Positions 12,281 through 22,627 of a stretch of DNA of 64,000 nt are shown in pieces. Position numbers and translations under genes: made by a program. The DNA is from Mycobacterium paraense. Lineage in GTDB: Bacteria > Actinomycetota > Actinomycetes > Mycobacteriales > Mycobacteriaceae. The first letter of the stretch is position 1. The number at the start of each line of letters is the position of its first letter. Location of the stretch: contig NZ_LQPM01000005.1 in NCBI RefSeq assembly GCF_002101815.1, positions 62,001 through 126,000 of the forward strand. Direction: 5' to 3'. Under the pieces are notes generated by a model. The model did no database searches and was not told the DNA's origin. It saw only the letters and a program-made list of their open reading frames with translations.

Positions 12281-12286
12281 TACGAT
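12281..12286 (+). promoter_or_regulatory. candidate -10 box for the PE_PGRS protease gene
   Basis: TACGAT, followed by CCG, lies 41 bp before the ATG. The same TACGATCCG string occurs at 26575-26583 before the second PE_PGRS gene. The hexamer fits the mycobacterial -10 pattern TANNNT and its sharing by both genes favours a real promoter. No convincing -35 element is visible. Confidence 0.4.
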
Positions 12287-12327
12287 CCGCGTATCGCTGG
12301 GCGACTGATACCGCTGGGAGTTCCGAA

Positions 12328-14025
12328 ATGTCGTTTGTGATCGCGGCTCCGGGGCTCGTCACGGACGCGGCGGCCGATATCGCCGGTATCGGTTCGTCGG
12401 TGGCGGCGGCCCATCGGGCGGCCGCGGCGACCACCACCGGGGTGGTGGCGGCCGCCGGCGATGAGGTGTCGGCGGCGATCGCGTCGCTGTTTTCCGGCCA
12501 CGCCCTGGACTACCAGGCGCTCGGCCTGCAGGCCGAGGCGTTTCACGCCCAGTTCGTCGCGGCGCTGGCCGGGAGCGCGGGCGCGTACGCAGCCGCCGAG
12601 GCGGCCAGCGCCTCCCCGCTGCAGATCGTCGCGCAGGACGTCCTCGGGGTGATCAACCTGCCCACCGAGCTGCTGGTCGGGCGCCCGCTGATCGGCAACG
12701 GCGCCGACGGGACGCCGGGAACGGGACAGGCCGGCGGGGCGGGCGGCATCCTGCTGGGCAGCGGCGGCAACGGCGGGTCCGGAGCGTCGGGCCAAGCCGG
12801 CGGCCCCGGCGGCCCGGCGGGCTTGCTCGGCTCGGGGGGCTCCGGCGGCGTGGGCGGCTGGGACGCGTCCGGCGGGGCCGGCGGCACCGGCGGGTTGCTC
12901 TGGGGCAACGGCGGCGTGGGCGGGATCGGCGGGCCTTTCGGTACCGGCGGCGTCGGCGGCAACGCGCTGTTGTTCGGTGACGGCGGGCGCGGCGGGCTCG
13001 GCGGGGAACTGGGCGGCGTCGGCGGTACCGGCGGCCGCGGCGGCTGGCTCGTCGGTAACGGCGGCGCGGGCGGGACCGGCGGGGTTTCCGGCGGTCCCGG
13101 CGGGGTCGCGGGCGGTCCCGGCGGCCCCGGCGGCGTCGCCGGGATGGTGGGCCTGCACGGGGCGGCCGGCGCCACCGGTGGCGCACCCACCATCCCGGTG
13201 CAGGTGGATCCGCAGATCAACAGGCCCTACGTCGACGTCTCCATCGCCGGCGGGCCGAATTCGCAGGTGATCCTCGACACCGGGTCCCGCGGTCTTGTCG
13301 TCCCACCGCAAGACGTCAACTTCGCGTCCCTCGGCGCGCCGACCGGGACGGGCAGCGTCACGTACGGGGACGGCGGAAATACCGTGACCGAGAACTACAC
13401 AACGTATTCGGCCACGGTGAATTTCGGGAACGGCATCATCAGCCAGCCGACCAAGGTCGCGGTCATCACCTCGGTCACGCAGACGCAGAACGGCCAGACA
13501 ACCAACTTTCCCGCCGCCGCCGGACTGCCCGTGCTGGGCATCGGCGGAAGCAATCTCGTCGGCCCCCTGACCACTAGCCCCGTGCAAGCCCTGCCCGACA
13601 CCCTCAGCCAGGGTGTGCTCCTCAACGAGCCGGCGGGTACGGCGCAGTTCGGCGCCAACCCGCTGACCGCCCTCACCTCGTCGTCCGGCGCGCCGGTCAC
13701 CACGCTGAAGGTGTCGGTCAATGGGGGCACCCCCGTGACCGTTTCGAACGCGTTTGTCGATTCCGGCGGCCTGTGGGGAGACGTGCCGGCCGCGCTGGGC
13801 ACCGGCTCGGTGGGCGGTTACGTGCCGCAGGGCACCACGCTCACCGTCTACACCGCCAACAATGTCGCCATCTACCAGGAGACGGTCGGCGCGGCTCCCA
13901 CGGCCCCGGCTGTGGTCAGCGGCGCCAATGGCCTTTTCAACACGGGGAATATCCCGTTCGAGACCATCCCGATCTACCTGTCGTACAGCCCGCTCAACAC
14001 CGGGACGTTGTTCTACGACGCCTAA
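12328..14025 (+). CDS. PE_PGRS protein with C-terminal aspartic protease domain (PecA-like)
   Basis: A 565-residue, three-part protein. Residues 1-95 are a PE domain ([11 protein letters not shown]..., with YAAAE as the YxxxD/E type VII secretion signal). Residues about 120-285 are Gly-Gly-X PGRS repeats. Residues about 286-565 form a pepsin/retropepsin-like domain with two catalytic Asp motifs, DTGS (D317) and DSGG (D478), each in a hydrophobic strand context ([13 protein letters not shown] and [12 protein letters not shown]). The architecture is that of PE_PGRS35/PecA and PE_PGRS16, ESX-5-exported proteases; PecA in M. marinum cleaves itself and other PE_PGRS proteins. Both Asp are intact, so activity is expected at the cell surface. 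The ATG at 12328 matches the PE N-terminus; upstream open frame is uvrC antisense. I recall no PE_PGRS gene here in H37Rv. Confidence 0.9.
   Translation: MSFVIAAPGLVTDAAADIAGIGSSVAAAHRAAAATTTGVVAAAGDEVSAAIASLFSGHALDYQALGLQAEAFHAQFVAALAGSAGAYAAAEAASASPLQIVAQDVLGVINLPTELLVGRPLIGNGADGTPGTGQAGGAGGILLGSGGNGGSGASGQAGGPGGPAGLLGSGGSGGVGGWDASGGAGGTGGLLWGNGGVGGIGGPFGTGGVGGNALLFGDGGRGGLGGELGGVGGTGGRGGWLVGNGGAGGTGGVSGGPGGVAGGPGGPGGVAGMVGLHGAAGATGGAPTIPVQVDPQINRPYVDVSIAGGPNSQVILDTGSRGLVVPPQDVNFASLGAPTGTGSVTYGDGGNTVTENYTTYSATVNFGNGIISQPTKVAVITSVTQTQNGQTTNFPAAAGLPVLGIGGSNLVGPLTTSPVQALPDTLSQGVLLNEPAGTAQFGANPLTALTSSSGAPVTTLKVSVNGGTPVTVSNAFVDSGGLWGDVPAALGTGSVGGYVPQGTTLTVYTANNVAIYQETVGAAPTAPAVVSGANGLFNTGNIPFETIPIYLSYSPLNTGTLFYDA
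12700..13185 (+). repeat. PGRS Gly-rich repeat tract
   Basis: Imperfect repeats encoding Gly-Gly-Ala/Asn/Thr triplets, dominated by GGCGG units, within the PE_PGRS protease gene. The tract links the PE domain to the protease domain. It is the GC-richest part of the gene and a likely place for length variation and for assembly error. Confidence 0.85.
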
Positions 14026-14064
14026 GTGGCGCAAGGTATCCGAGCCCTTCGGCATCTGGCGGCG

Positions 14065-14145
14065 TCAGGGCACCCGCCGCAGGATTCTCCAGCCGGTGAC
14101 GAGCGCGGCGCCGACCATCAGCAGCCACTGCGCTATGTCGACCAC
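14065..14145 (-). CDS. possible 26-aa single-span membrane peptide
   Basis: A short frame starting at a GTG inside the end of the zinc-ribbon gene and reading in another frame. It encodes a peptide with one hydrophobic helix (QWLLMVGAALVTG) and a basic tail (WRILRRVP), which fits one membrane span with positive residues inside. The 13-bp overlap with the upstream gene would couple their translation. There is no independent proof of expression, and chance cannot be excluded at this length. Confidence 0.3.
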   Translation of the reverse strand: MVDIAQWLLMVGAALVTGWRILRRVP

Positions 14146-14276
14146 GAGGTGGCCTCGGCGGGGGCGTTCCCAGTGCGGTCCCCGCTTCCTACCTCCATGG
14201 CCACAGTGCGGCAGTAAAAGCAAAGTTGGGGGCCGACAGTGGGATACCCGCAGGAAGGGCAGATAGCTACGCTCAC
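14133..14276 (-). CDS. tiny zinc-ribbon protein (47 aa)
   Basis: A 47-residue protein with two CxxC knuckles, CPSCGYPTVGPQLCFYC, at residues 6-22, a compact zinc ribbon of the CPxCGYPT type that I recall in several small mycobacterial proteins. The longer frame reaches 14450, but the GTG at 14276 has AGGAGGG 8 nt upstream, so I choose that start. The C-terminal half is low in hydrophobic residues. It converges on the PE_PGRS protease gene. The function is unknown; zinc ribbons of this size often bind nucleic acid or a partner protein, which is inference only. Confidence 0.6.
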   Translation of the reverse strand: MSVAICPSCGYPTVGPQLCFYCRTVAMEVGSGDRTGNAPAEATSWST

Positions 14277-14606
14277 CGATTCGGCCCTCCTAGTCGACGT
14301 GTGTTTAATGTCTTCGGCATTCCCCGTCGGCGGCCGCCTAAACGCGGCCATGTCGAAGTCGATCCATGCGGTATTTCGCCGCGGAGAACCGATTCGTTTC
14401 GATGGGTCCGAGGCCGTCCCCGTGGCGGGGCGGCGGCCGCTGGTGAACACTACGTCGCGGCCGCATCACCTCACGCTGCGGGGACATGCCGTGGGGGTCC
14501 GACAAGCATTCGACGACATATGAGTCTCATATGAGGTCGAAGCCGCCGCCCCACCGACACCCAGTGCCCTTCATAGGCTCCCCTCCGGTTATCGACGGAA
14601 GAGAGT
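14277..14606. other. intergenic region (330 bp) with palindrome
   Basis: Located between the divergent zinc-ribbon and Excalibur genes. No coding frame with a credible ribosome binding site is seen. Its clearest content is the 17-bp palindrome at 14517-14533. The GC content is lower than in the flanking genes. Confidence 0.5.
14517..14533. promoter_or_regulatory. perfect 17-bp palindrome, candidate operator
   Basis: CATATGAG, then T, then CTCATATG: an exact inverted repeat with a single central base, 73 bp before the Excalibur gene start. Its perfection and AT-rich arms in a GC-rich genome make chance unlikely and suggest a dimeric repressor site. No regulator gene lies next to it. Confidence 0.5.
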
Positions 14607-14825
14607 ATGAGGCCAATGACTTTTCGCCATCTCGTGGTCAGTGTGGGCGCAGTCGCCGCGATCGTCGGCGTCGGAGCGTCTACCGCACCTGCGGCCCGGG
14701 CCGAACCGCCCTACAAGAACTGCACCGAAGCCCACAAGGACGGCCGGTACAACATTCCCAGGGGCGATCCTGCCTACCAGCAGAAGCTGGACCGCGACAA
14801 CGACGGCATCGCCTGCGAAGGCTGA
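14607..14825 (+). CDS. secreted Excalibur calcium-binding domain protein
   Basis: A 72-residue precursor. Residues 1-32 are a signal peptide (hydrophobic VVSVGAVAAIVGVGAS, then an Ala-rich region ending ARA). The mature part is a single Excalibur domain: YKNCTEAHKDGRYNIPRG, then DRDNDGIACEG, with two Cys for a disulfide and a DxDxDG calcium loop. Excalibur domains are extracellular and often attached to surface nucleases or hydrolases; alone, the role is unknown. The ATG at 14607 follows a purine-rich GGAAGAGAG; the ATG at 14616 is also possible. It converges on the PH-domain gene 13 bp away. Confidence 0.8.
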   Translation: MRPMTFRHLVVSVGAVAAIVGVGASTAPAARAEPPYKNCTEAHKDGRYNIPRGDPAYQQKLDRDNDGIACEG

Positions 14826-14838
14826 GACGCCCGGCGGC

Positions 14839-15818
<980 letters not shown>

Positions 15819-15857
15819 TCAGCATCACTACGTTCGGCATCGTCGCCGGCGCGCAGC

Positions 15858-17135
15858 TCACAGAGCACCGCCGAATTCTCCCGGCAGATGGACGGATTCG
15901 TGGAAGTCGTCCAGCCCCACCAGGTCGTGACCCATCTTGTCGCGCTTGGTCATCAGGTAGCGGATGTTCTCCGCGTTGGCGCGCACCGGCAGTGGCACCC
16001 GCTCGATGATGTGCAGGCCGTAGCCGTCCAACCCGACCCGCTTGGCCGGGTTATTGGTCAGCAGCCGCATCGAGCGCACCCCCAGGTCGACGAGGATCTG
16101 GGCGCCGATGCCGTAATCCCTTGCGTCGGCGGGTAATCCGAGCTTCAGGTTGGCGTCGACGGTGTCGGCTCCGGCGTCCTGCAGCTGGTAGGCCTGCAGT
16201 TTGTGCATCAGGCCGATGCCGCGGCCCTCATGGCCGCGCATGTAGAGCACCACGCCGCGCCCTTCGCGCGCGACCATCGCCATCGCGGCGTCCAGTTGCG
16301 GCCCGCAGTCGCAGCGGCGCGACCCGAACACGTCACCGGTCAGGCATTCGGAGTGCACGCGCACCAGAACGTCGTCGCCGTCGGCGTTCGGGCCGGCGAT
16401 CTCGCCGCGCACCAGCGCCACGTGTTCGACGTCCTCGTAGATGCTGGCGTAGCCGATCGCGCGGAACTCGCCGTGCCGGGTGGGGATCCGCGCCTCGGCG
16501 ATCCGCTCGATGTGCTTCTCGTGCTTGCGCCGCCATTCGATCAGGTCGGCGATGGTGATCAGGGCGAGGTCGTGCTCGTCGGCGAACACCCGCAGCTCGT
16601 CGGTCTGGGCCATCGAGCCCTCGTCCTTCTGGCTGACGATCTCGCAGATCGCGCCCGCGGGCTGCAGGCCCGCCATCCGGGCCAGATCGACGGCGGCCTC
16701 GGTGTGGCCCGGCCGGCGCAGCACGCCACCGTCCTTGGCGCGCAACGGAACCACGTGACCGGGACGGGTGAAATCCTCGGCAATGCTCGTGGGGTCGGCC
16801 AGCAGCCGCATCGTCGTGGCCCGATCCGAGGCCGAAATCCCCGTGCCGACGCCGTTTTTCGCATCGACGGTGACGGTGTAGGCGGTCCCGTGCTTGTCCT
16901 GGTTCACCGCGTACATCGGCAACAGACCCAGCCGGTCGCAGATCGCGCCGTCCAGCGGGACGCACAGGTAGCCCGACGTGTAGCGGACCATGAAGGCCAC
17001 CAGCTCCGGCGTCGCCTTCTCGGCGGCGAAGATCAGGTCGCCCTCGTTCTCGCGATCCTCGTCGTCGATGACGATGACGGCCTTGCCGGCCGCAATGTCG
17101 GCAACCGCCCTCTCGACGGAGTCCAACCTCGTCAT
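15858..17135 (-). CDS. ribA2: bifunctional DHBP synthase / GTP cyclohydrolase II
   Basis: A 425-residue RibBA fusion. Residues 1-200 are 3,4-dihydroxy-2-butanone 4-phosphate synthase ([28 protein letters not shown]). Residues 205-425 are GTP cyclohydrolase II with zinc ligands in [15 protein letters not shown] and the catalytic block [13 protein letters not shown]. It supplies both precursors of lumazine from ribulose 5-phosphate and GTP. The frame extends upstream to 17330, but the ATG at 17135 begins the conserved sequence and gives the family length. Nothing resembling an FMN riboswitch is seen in the 218 bp upstream. Confidence 0.95.
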   Translation of the reverse strand: MTRLDSVERAVADIAAGKAVIVIDDEDRENEGDLIFAAEKATPELVAFMVRYTSGYLCVPLDGAICDRLGLLPMYAVNQDKHGTAYTVTVDAKNGVGTGISASDRATTMRLLADPTSIAEDFTRPGHVVPLRAKDGGVLRRPGHTEAAVDLARMAGLQPAGAICEIVSQKDEGSMAQTDELRVFADEHDLALITIADLIEWRRKHEKHIERIAEARIPTRHGEFRAIGYASIYEDVEHVALVRGEIAGPNADGDDVLVRVHSECLTGDVFGSRRCDCGPQLDAAMAMVAREGRGVVLYMRGHEGRGIGLMHKLQAYQLQDAGADTVDANLKLGLPADARDYGIGAQILVDLGVRSMRLLTNNPAKRVGLDGYGLHIIERVPLPVRANAENIRYLMTKRDKMGHDLVGLDDFHESVHLPGEFGGAL

Positions 17136-17353
17136 CTGTTGTTGCCTGCTCTCGTAGGGGCCCACAGGGGAAGCCCAAGTGTTGCATTCAGTATGAACCA
17201 CCGCGGGGGCGCCGTTATTGCCGCGGCTTTTCCGGGCGCGACGGCGGCGGTGACCGGGTGTGAGGTAAGTCCCAGGTGTGCCCAAGCTAGGTACGGGATG
17301 TGAGGTGGGGCGGGGTCGTTTTGGGCTCAATTCTTAAGGGAAGCCTGAGAGAC

Positions 17354-17722
17354 ATGAATACAAACAAGCAAACCCGAATGCGTCGCCTGTGCGTTGGCGC
17401 GGCGGCGGCCGGCGGTATCGCCGCATCCATGCTGGGGCTCACCGCGGGCACAGCCCAGGCGGCGCCTCCCCCGGCGCCCATGGACCACCACCACTGGTGC
17501 CCGGGCGACCAGTGGAACCCCGGCTGGGGCCCCTACCAGAACTGGAACAACTGCCGTGACTGGGACGACAACTACGGCGGCCCGGCCGGCTACGGTGCCC
17601 CGCCGCCGTGGGCGCGACCGATGCCGCCGCCCCCGCCGTGGGCGCCGTGGGCCCAGGTCGTATGGAACCCGCAGTTCAATGACTGGGGCTACTGGGACGG
17701 CCCCAACTGGCGCGGGCTCTGA
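17354..17722 (+). CDS. secreted Pro/Trp-rich small protein (122 aa)
   Basis: A 122-residue precursor with a signal peptide (residues 1-36: basic [11 protein letters not shown], hydrophobic core, cleavage likely after AQA). The mature protein is rich in Trp, Pro, Asn, Asp and Gly, with [20 protein letters not shown] near residues 48-67 and a Pro-rich segment near 85-97; two Cys may form a disulfide. I recall several mycobacterial secreted proteins with this WCPGDxWNPxWG pattern, all of unknown function. GAGAG lies just upstream of the chosen ATG. It sits between ribA2 (divergent) and ribE (convergent), a position held by unrelated hypotheticals in H37Rv. Confidence 0.75.
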   Translation: MNTNKQTRMRRLCVGAAAAGGIAASMLGLTAGTAQAAPPPAPMDHHHWCPGDQWNPGWGPYQNWNNCRDWDDNYGGPAGYGAPPPWARPMPPPPPWAPWAQVVWNPQFNDWGYWDGPNWRGL

Positions 17723-17774
17723 CCGCCTGATCTCAAGGACAGGCCGCTGGCGCGGCGGCGAACGACCGCCGTCG

Positions 17775-18380
17775 TCAGCGGCCTGCCGTCATCAACCTCT
17801 CTACATATTTGGCGATGACGTCGACCTCGAGGTTGACCTCGGTGCCGACCGGTGCGCCGCCCAGGGTGGTCAGTTCCCGCGTCGTCGGGATCAGCGACAC
17901 CTCGAACCAGTCCCGCGGCTCGGAACCCAGGCCGGACACCGTCAGGGAAATCCCGTCGACGGTGATCGACCCCTTTTCGACGACGTAGCGGGCGACGGTC
18001 GCCGGAACCTCGATCCGCACCACCTCCCAGTGCTCGGAGGGTGTGCGGTCCACCACCCGGCCGGTGCCGTCCACGTGCCCCTGCACGATGTGGCCGCCGA
18101 GCCGGCTGTTGACGGCGGCGGCGCGCTCCAGGTTCACCCGGCTGCCGACCTGCAACCCGCCGAGGTTGGACCGGTTCAGGGTCTCGCCCATCACGTCGGC
18201 GGTGAACTGGCCGTCGGGCTTCAGCTCGGCAACCGTCAGGCACACGCCGTTGACGGCGATCGAATCGCCGTGGCCGGCGTCGGCGGTCACCACCGGCCCG
18301 CGAATGGTCAGCCGCGCGGCGTCAGCGAGCACGTCCCGCCCGGTGATCTCCCCGAGCTCCTCGACAATTCCGGTGAACAT
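17775..18380 (-). CDS. ribE: riboflavin synthase alpha chain
   Basis: A 201-residue riboflavin synthase (called ribC in H37Rv annotation) that dismutates two lumazine molecules to riboflavin. It shows the expected internal duplication of two lumazine-binding barrels: [12 protein letters not shown] with [13 protein letters not shown], then [11 protein letters not shown] with [12 protein letters not shown]. The length and both repeats are complete. It is divergent from lprG, with an 84-bp gap, and separated from ribH-ribA2 by the secreted-protein gene. Confidence 0.95.
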   Translation of the reverse strand: MFTGIVEELGEITGRDVLADAARLTIRGPVVTADAGHGDSIAVNGVCLTVAELKPDGQFTADVMGETLNRSNLGGLQVGSRVNLERAAAVNSRLGGHIVQGHVDGTGRVVDRTPSEHWEVVRIEVPATVARYVVEKGSITVDGISLTVSGLGSEPRDWFEVSLIPTTRELTTLGGAPVGTEVNLEVDVIAKYVERLMTAGR

Positions 18381-18464
18381 TGCACCAGGTTAATGGGCCG
18401 ATGCGCGGCGGAGCGGCCCCCGCGTTTCCCAAGCCGCTCACAAGCACCCTCTACGATGCAGGGT

Positions 18465-19184
18465 ATGCAAACCCCCCGCCGTCTCTCGGCCGTCCTTGCA
18501 TTCTTGAGCCTCGCCACCGCCCTGGTCGCGGGCTGCTCGTTCAGCTCGTCGAAAACCGGCAGCGGCCCCCTGCCCGACGCCACCACGCTGGTGAAGCAGT
18601 CCACGGACGCCACCAAGAACCTCAAGAGCGCGCACCTGGTGCTGACGGTGGGCGGGAAAATCCCGGGCCTGCCCGTGCGGAACCTGACCGGCGACCTCAC
18701 CACCTCCCCGAACGTCGCGGCCCAGGGCAACGCCCAGATCAGCTACCTCGGGCAGGACATCAGCGCCGACTTCGTCGTGGTCGGCGGCGACCTCTACACC
18801 AACGCGCTCAACCCGGGCGACAAGACGATGACCGACGTCGGGCCCGCCTCGCAGGTTTATGACCCCTCGGCGATCCTGAGCCCCGACACCGGGCTGCCCA
18901 ACGTGCTGGCGAACTTCACCAACGCCAAGGCCGAGGGGCGCGACCAGATCAGCGGCCAGACCACCGTCCGCATCAGCGGAAACGTCTCGGCGGACGCGGT
19001 GAACAAGATCGTGTCCCCGTTCAAGGCGACCCAGCCGGTGCCGGCCACGGTCTGGATCGTGGAGAGCGGTGACCACGAGCTGGCCCAGATCAGCCTGCAA
19101 CACAGCCCGGGCAACAACGTCCAGATGACGTTGTCGAACTGGAACCAGCCGGTGCAGATCAACAAGCCCGCGGCGGGCTCATGA
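18465..19184 (+). CDS. lprG: lipoprotein LprG
   Basis: A 239-residue lipoprotein. The signal peptide ends in the lipobox LVAGC, so Cys is acylated and the protein is anchored on the outer face of the membrane. The mature part resembles M. tuberculosis LprG (Rv1411c), a pocketed carrier of triacylated lipids such as lipoarabinomannan precursors and triacylglycerol (blocks [19 protein letters not shown] and [19 protein letters not shown]). The ATG at 18465 follows AGGG; an ATG 9 bp upstream would add three residues. The stop overlaps the P55 start (ATGA): carrier and transporter form one operon. Confidence 0.93.
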   Translation: MQTPRRLSAVLAFLSLATALVAGCSFSSSKTGSGPLPDATTLVKQSTDATKNLKSAHLVLTVGGKIPGLPVRNLTGDLTTSPNVAAQGNAQISYLGQDISADFVVVGGDLYTNALNPGDKTMTDVGPASQVYDPSAILSPDTGLPNVLANFTNAKAEGRDQISGQTTVRISGNVSADAVNKIVSPFKATQPVPATVWIVESGDHELAQISLQHSPGNNVQMTLSNWNQPVQINKPAAGS

Positions 19185-20866
19185 GCAGGCTGGCGGGACG
19201 CCGAGTAGCGATCGGCGCGGGCAGCCTGGCGGTGCTGCTGGGTGCCCTCGACGCCTACGTCGTGGTCACCATCATGCGCGACATCATGCACGACGTCGGC
19301 ATCCCGGTTAACCAGCTGCAGCGGATCACCCCGATCGTCACGCTGTACCTGCTGGGCTACATCGCGGCCATGCCGCTGCTGGGCAAGGCCTCCGACCGGT
19401 TCGGCCGCAAGCGGCTGCTGCAGGTGAGCCTGGCCATGTTCATGGTCGGCTCGGTCGTCACCGCGCTCTCGGTGGCGATCGGCAACTTCGACGTCTCCAG
19501 CATGAACGTGGAGATCTTCGGACACCCGCTGCGGGACCTGGTGATCCTCGGCTACCCCATCCAAAACTTCCACCTGCAGACGCTGCACGTGCTGGTCGCC
19601 GGCCGGACCATCCAGGGCATCGCCAGCGGCGCGCTGTTGCCGGTGACCCTCGCGCTGGGCGCCGACCTGTGGGCCCAACGCAACCGCGCGGCCGTCCTCG
19701 GCGGGATCGGCGCCGCGCAGGAGCTGGGCAGCGTGCTCGGCCCGCTGTACGGCATCCTCATCGTCTGGCTGTTCCGCGACTGGCGCGACGTGTTCTGGAT
19801 CAACGTCCCGCTGACCCTGGTCGCCATGGTGTTGATCCAGATCAGCCTGCCGTCGCACGACCGCAGCGAGGCGCCGGAGAAGATCGACGTGGTCGGCGGC
19901 GTGCTGCTCGCCATCACCCTCGGCCTCGCGGTCATGGGCTTGTACAACCCGAACCCGAACGGTCAGGAGGCGCTGCCCAGCTACGGGTTGCCCCTGGTGA
20001 TCGCGGCGGCCGTCTTCGGGGTCGTGTTCCTGCTCTGGGAACGCTTCGCGCGAACCCGGCTGATCGACCCGGCGGGAGTGCAGTTCCGGCCGTTCCTGGC
20101 CGCGATGGGCGCGTCGTTCGCCGCGGGCGCCGCGTTGATGGTGACGCTGGTCGACGTGGAGCTGTTCGGCCAGGGCGTGCTCGGACTGGACCAGACCAAG
20201 GCGGCCGGGATGCTGACGTCGTTTTTGATCGCGCTGCCGATCGGAGCGCTGCTGGGCGGCTTCATTGCCACCCGGGTCGGCGACCGGGCGGTCGCGTTGG
20301 TCGGGCTGCTCATCGCGGCCGGCGGCTACCTGCTGATCTCGCGCTGGCCGGTGGACCTGCCGCACTATCGGCACAGCTTCTTCGGGCTGTTCTCGGTGCC
20401 CGCGATGAACAACGACCTGCTGATCGGTGGCGTCGCGGTCAACAACGATCTGCTGATCGCCGGCTTTGGGCTCGGGCTGGTGATCGGCCCGCTGACGTCG
20501 GCGGCCCTGCGGGTCGTCCCCGCCGCCGAGCACGGCATCGCCTCGGCCGCGGTCGTGGTGTCCCGGATGACCGGCATGCTGATCGGCGTGGCCGCGCTGA
20601 GCGCGTGGGGGCTGTACCGCTTCTACCAGATCCTCAACGAGAAGAACGCGACGCTGCCCAGCAGCATGAGCAAGCCGGATCGCGCGGTCGCCCAGGCGCA
20701 GAACGTGCTGCCGTCGTTCGCGGCGATGTACGGCGAGATCTTCACCATCACCGCGGGCGTCTGCGTGGTCGGAGCGCTGCTGGGGCTGCTGATCAGCGGC
20801 CGCAAGGAGCACGCCGAGGAGCCCGAAGTCCCCGAGGAAGAGCCGGTCAGCGTCCCGACGCCCTGA
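19181..20866 (+). CDS. MFS efflux pump P55 (Rv1410c-like)
   Basis: A 561-residue major facilitator with about 14 spans. The first-loop signature is [14 protein letters not shown] (about residues 68-81), and the Asp in GALDAYVV lies in helix 1. With LprG it moves triacylglycerol and other lipids outward and contributes to drug tolerance. It is about 40 residues longer than I recall for M. tuberculosis P55 (518). One extra segment is near residues 105-130 ([19 protein letters not shown]); another is an 11-residue tandem duplication of NNDLLI near residues 410-425. The C-terminal acidic tail ([10 protein letters not shown]) is like the homologue. It converges on ribD with only 3 bp between stop codons. 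Confidence 0.92.
   Translation: MSRLAGRRVAIGAGSLAVLLGALDAYVVVTIMRDIMHDVGIPVNQLQRITPIVTLYLLGYIAAMPLLGKASDRFGRKRLLQVSLAMFMVGSVVTALSVAIGNFDVSSMNVEIFGHPLRDLVILGYPIQNFHLQTLHVLVAGRTIQGIASGALLPVTLALGADLWAQRNRAAVLGGIGAAQELGSVLGPLYGILIVWLFRDWRDVFWINVPLTLVAMVLIQISLPSHDRSEAPEKIDVVGGVLLAITLGLAVMGLYNPNPNGQEALPSYGLPLVIAAAVFGVVFLLWERFARTRLIDPAGVQFRPFLAAMGASFAAGAALMVTLVDVELFGQGVLGLDQTKAAGMLTSFLIALPIGALLGGFIATRVGDRAVALVGLLIAAGGYLLISRWPVDLPHYRHSFFGLFSVPAMNNDLLIGGVAVNNDLLIAGFGLGLVIGPLTSAALRVVPAAEHGIASAAVVVSRMTGMLIGVAALSAWGLYRFYQILNEKNATLPSSMSKPDRAVAQAQNVLPSFAAMYGEIFTITAGVCVVGALLGLLISGRKEHAEEPEVPEEEPVSVPTP
20408..20459 (+). repeat. 33-bp-period tandem duplication inside P55
   Basis: A 19-bp unit (20408-20426) recurs at 20441-20459 with one synonymous difference. 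It encodes [11 protein letters not shown] followed by NNDLLIAG. The reading frame is kept, so the transporter gains 11 residues at the edge of a late membrane helix. Confidence 0.8.
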
Positions 20867-20869
20867 GCG

Positions 20870-21904
20870 CTAGCCCTGGCCGCCGTGCGGCACCAGGCTG
20901 AGCACCAGATCCGGGCCGGCCCGGTCGATCCCGTCGAACTGCCAGCGCAGCGCACGCGCGATGGTGGGCACCCCGACGTCGTCGACCGCGGTGATGGGCC
21001 CCCCGAGCAGCATGGGCGCCACGTAGGCCAGGATGCGGTTGACCGCCCCCGCCCGCAGGAAGGCGCCGGCGAGGGTGGGCCCGCCCTCCAGCAGCACGTC
21101 GGTGCGATCCGTCAGCGCCTTGATCACCTCCATGGGATCGTGCGTGCGAATCACCATGGTGCGCGAATCATCGTTGAGAACCTTTGCCTCCGGCGGTATT
21201 TCGCGCATCCCCACCACCACCCGCAGCGGTTGGCGGTCGGCCAGCGAGCCGTCGCCGCGCCGGGCGGTCAGCGCCGGGTCGTCGGCCAGCACGGTGCCGG
21301 TGCCGACCACGATCGCGTCGGCGATGGCGCGGCGGCGATGCAAATCCGATCGCGAGGCCTCGCTGGAGATCCACCGGCTGCTGCCGTCGGCGGCGGCGCT
21401 GCGGCCGTCGACGCTGCTGGCGTACTTCCACGTCACGTGCGGCAGCCCGGTCCGCACCTTGTGCAGCCACTCGCGCAGCGGGCCGGCGGCCACCTGATCG
21501 GCCAGCACCCCGGACCGCACCTGCACGCCCGCGGCCTGCAGCCGGCCCGCTCCGCCGCCCGCGATCGCGTTGGGGTCGTCGACGGCGTAGACGACCATGC
21601 TCACCCTGGCCTCGATGAGGGCGTTCACGCAGGGCGGGGTCTTGCCGTAGTGATTGCACGGCTCGAGCGTGACGAACGCGATGCCGCCGGCGGCCAGCCC
21701 GCCGGCCCGGCGCAGGGCCAGCACCTCGGCGTGCTCGCCGCCCGCGGGCTCGGTGGCGCCGACGCCGACGACGCGGCCCTGCGGGTCCACGATGACGGCG
21801 CCGACCGGCGGGTTCGGGTAGGTGGTGCCCTTGACCTGATAGGAGTGCTCGATCGCCAGGCGCATGGCCGCGTCGAGGCTGTCGACCGACTGCGGCTGGT
21901 TCAT
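20870..21904 (-). CDS. ribD: bifunctional riboflavin deaminase/reductase
   Basis: A 344-residue RibD (ribG in H37Rv). The N-terminal deaminase has HAEVLAL and the zinc motif [12 protein letters not shown] (residues 72-83). The C-terminal reductase (residues 145-344) has [22 protein letters not shown] and [13 protein letters not shown]. It performs the second and third steps of the pyrimidine branch. The ATG overlaps the rpe stop (ATGA), so rsmB-fmt, rpe and ribD are read as one unit. The length is normal. Some isoniazid/antifolate literature links RibD to dihydrofolate reductase-like activity; this is not visible in the sequence. Confidence 0.94.
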   Translation of the reverse strand: MNQPQSVDSLDAAMRLAIEHSYQVKGTTYPNPPVGAVIVDPQGRVVGVGATEPAGGEHAEVLALRRAGGLAAGGIAFVTLEPCNHYGKTPPCVNALIEARVSMVVYAVDDPNAIAGGGAGRLQAAGVQVRSGVLADQVAAGPLREWLHKVRTGLPHVTWKYASSVDGRSAAADGSSRWISSEASRSDLHRRRAIADAIVVGTGTVLADDPALTARRGDGSLADRQPLRVVVGMREIPPEAKVLNDDSRTMVIRTHDPMEVIKALTDRTDVLLEGGPTLAGAFLRAGAVNRILAYVAPMLLGGPITAVDDVGVPTIARALRWQFDGIDRAGPDLVLSLVPHGGQG

Positions 21905-22590
21905 GCGCGCAGATGCGCTGACGCGGCCGCGGCCTGCCGCCGCAACGCCTCGACCGCGGCCTCGGGGTCCTGCGCCCCGTACACCGCCGACCCGGCGACG
22001 AAGCAGTCCACCCCGGCCTCGGCGGACTGCTCGATGGTGTCCTCGTTGATGCCGCCGTCGATCTCCACCAGGATCGTCAGCTCGCCCGCGTCGATCATCT
22101 TGCGCGCGGTGCGGACCTTGCCGAGCACGTCCGGGATGAAGCTCTGGCCGCCGAAGCCGGGCTCGACCGACATGATGAGCAGGGTGTCGAAGTGCGGGAG
22201 GATTTCCAGGTAGGGCTCCAGCGGGGTGCCCGGTTTCACGCTGATCCCGGCCTTGGCGCCGGCGGCGCGGATGTCGCGGGCCACGCCGACCGGATTGCCG
22301 GTGGCCTCGGCGTGGAAGGTGACGTTGTAGGCGCCCGCCTCCGCGTACGGGGGCGCCCAGCGATCCGGGTCCTCGATCATCAGGTGGCAATCCATCGGGA
22401 TGGTGGTGGTGGCCAGCAGCGCCTCCACCACCGGCAGGCCGATCGTCAGGTTCGGCACGAAGTGGTTGTCCATCACGTCGACGTGCAACCAGTCGGCGCC
22501 CGGCACGGCGGCCGCCTCGTCGGCGAGGCGCGCGAAATCCGCGGCGAGGATCGACGGCGCGATCAGCGGTCTACCGGTATTGCCAGGCAT
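21901..22590 (-). CDS. rpe: ribulose-phosphate 3-epimerase
   Basis: A 229-residue TIM-barrel epimerase that interconverts ribulose 5-phosphate and xylulose 5-phosphate. Landmarks are [10 protein letters not shown] (residues 9-18), [12 protein letters not shown] (35-46), [15 protein letters not shown] and VEIDGGIN with a phosphate-binding AGSAVYG. The usual MDGHFVPN reads MDNHFVPN, an unusual Gly-to-Asn change next to a metal-binding Asp/His. Ribulose 5-phosphate is also the substrate of RibA2's DHBP synthase domain, which suits its place beside ribD. The ATG at 22590 gives the same N-terminus as the M. tuberculosis protein. Confidence 0.94.
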   Translation of the reverse strand: MPGNTGRPLIAPSILAADFARLADEAAAVPGADWLHVDVMDNHFVPNLTIGLPVVEALLATTTIPMDCHLMIEDPDRWAPPYAEAGAYNVTFHAEATGNPVGVARDIRAAGAKAGISVKPGTPLEPYLEILPHFDTLLIMSVEPGFGGQSFIPDVLGKVRTARKMIDAGELTILVEIDGGINEDTIEQSAEAGVDCFVAGSAVYGAQDPEAAVEALRRQAAAASAHLRA

Positions 22591-22627
22591 GTGCGCCACA
22601 CTACTGAGCGCGGCGGCCAACCTCACT

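Noticed and set aside
10483..12327. Very long plus-strand frame running through uvrC into the PE_PGRS gene
   Set aside because: It is the antisense of uvrC in a GC-rich genome; the PE domain starts cleanly at 12328, so nothing upstream belongs to the protein.
12700..13185. GGC-rich tandem repeats
   Set aside because: PGRS coding repeats, not a minisatellite or array outside genes.
17136..17353. Possible FMN riboswitch before ribA2
   Set aside because: None of the conserved RFN elements can be found on the minus strand here.
18857..20812. 651-residue minus-strand frame
   Set aside because: Antisense of lprG and P55; the composition is Asp/His/Gln-rich without domain similarity.
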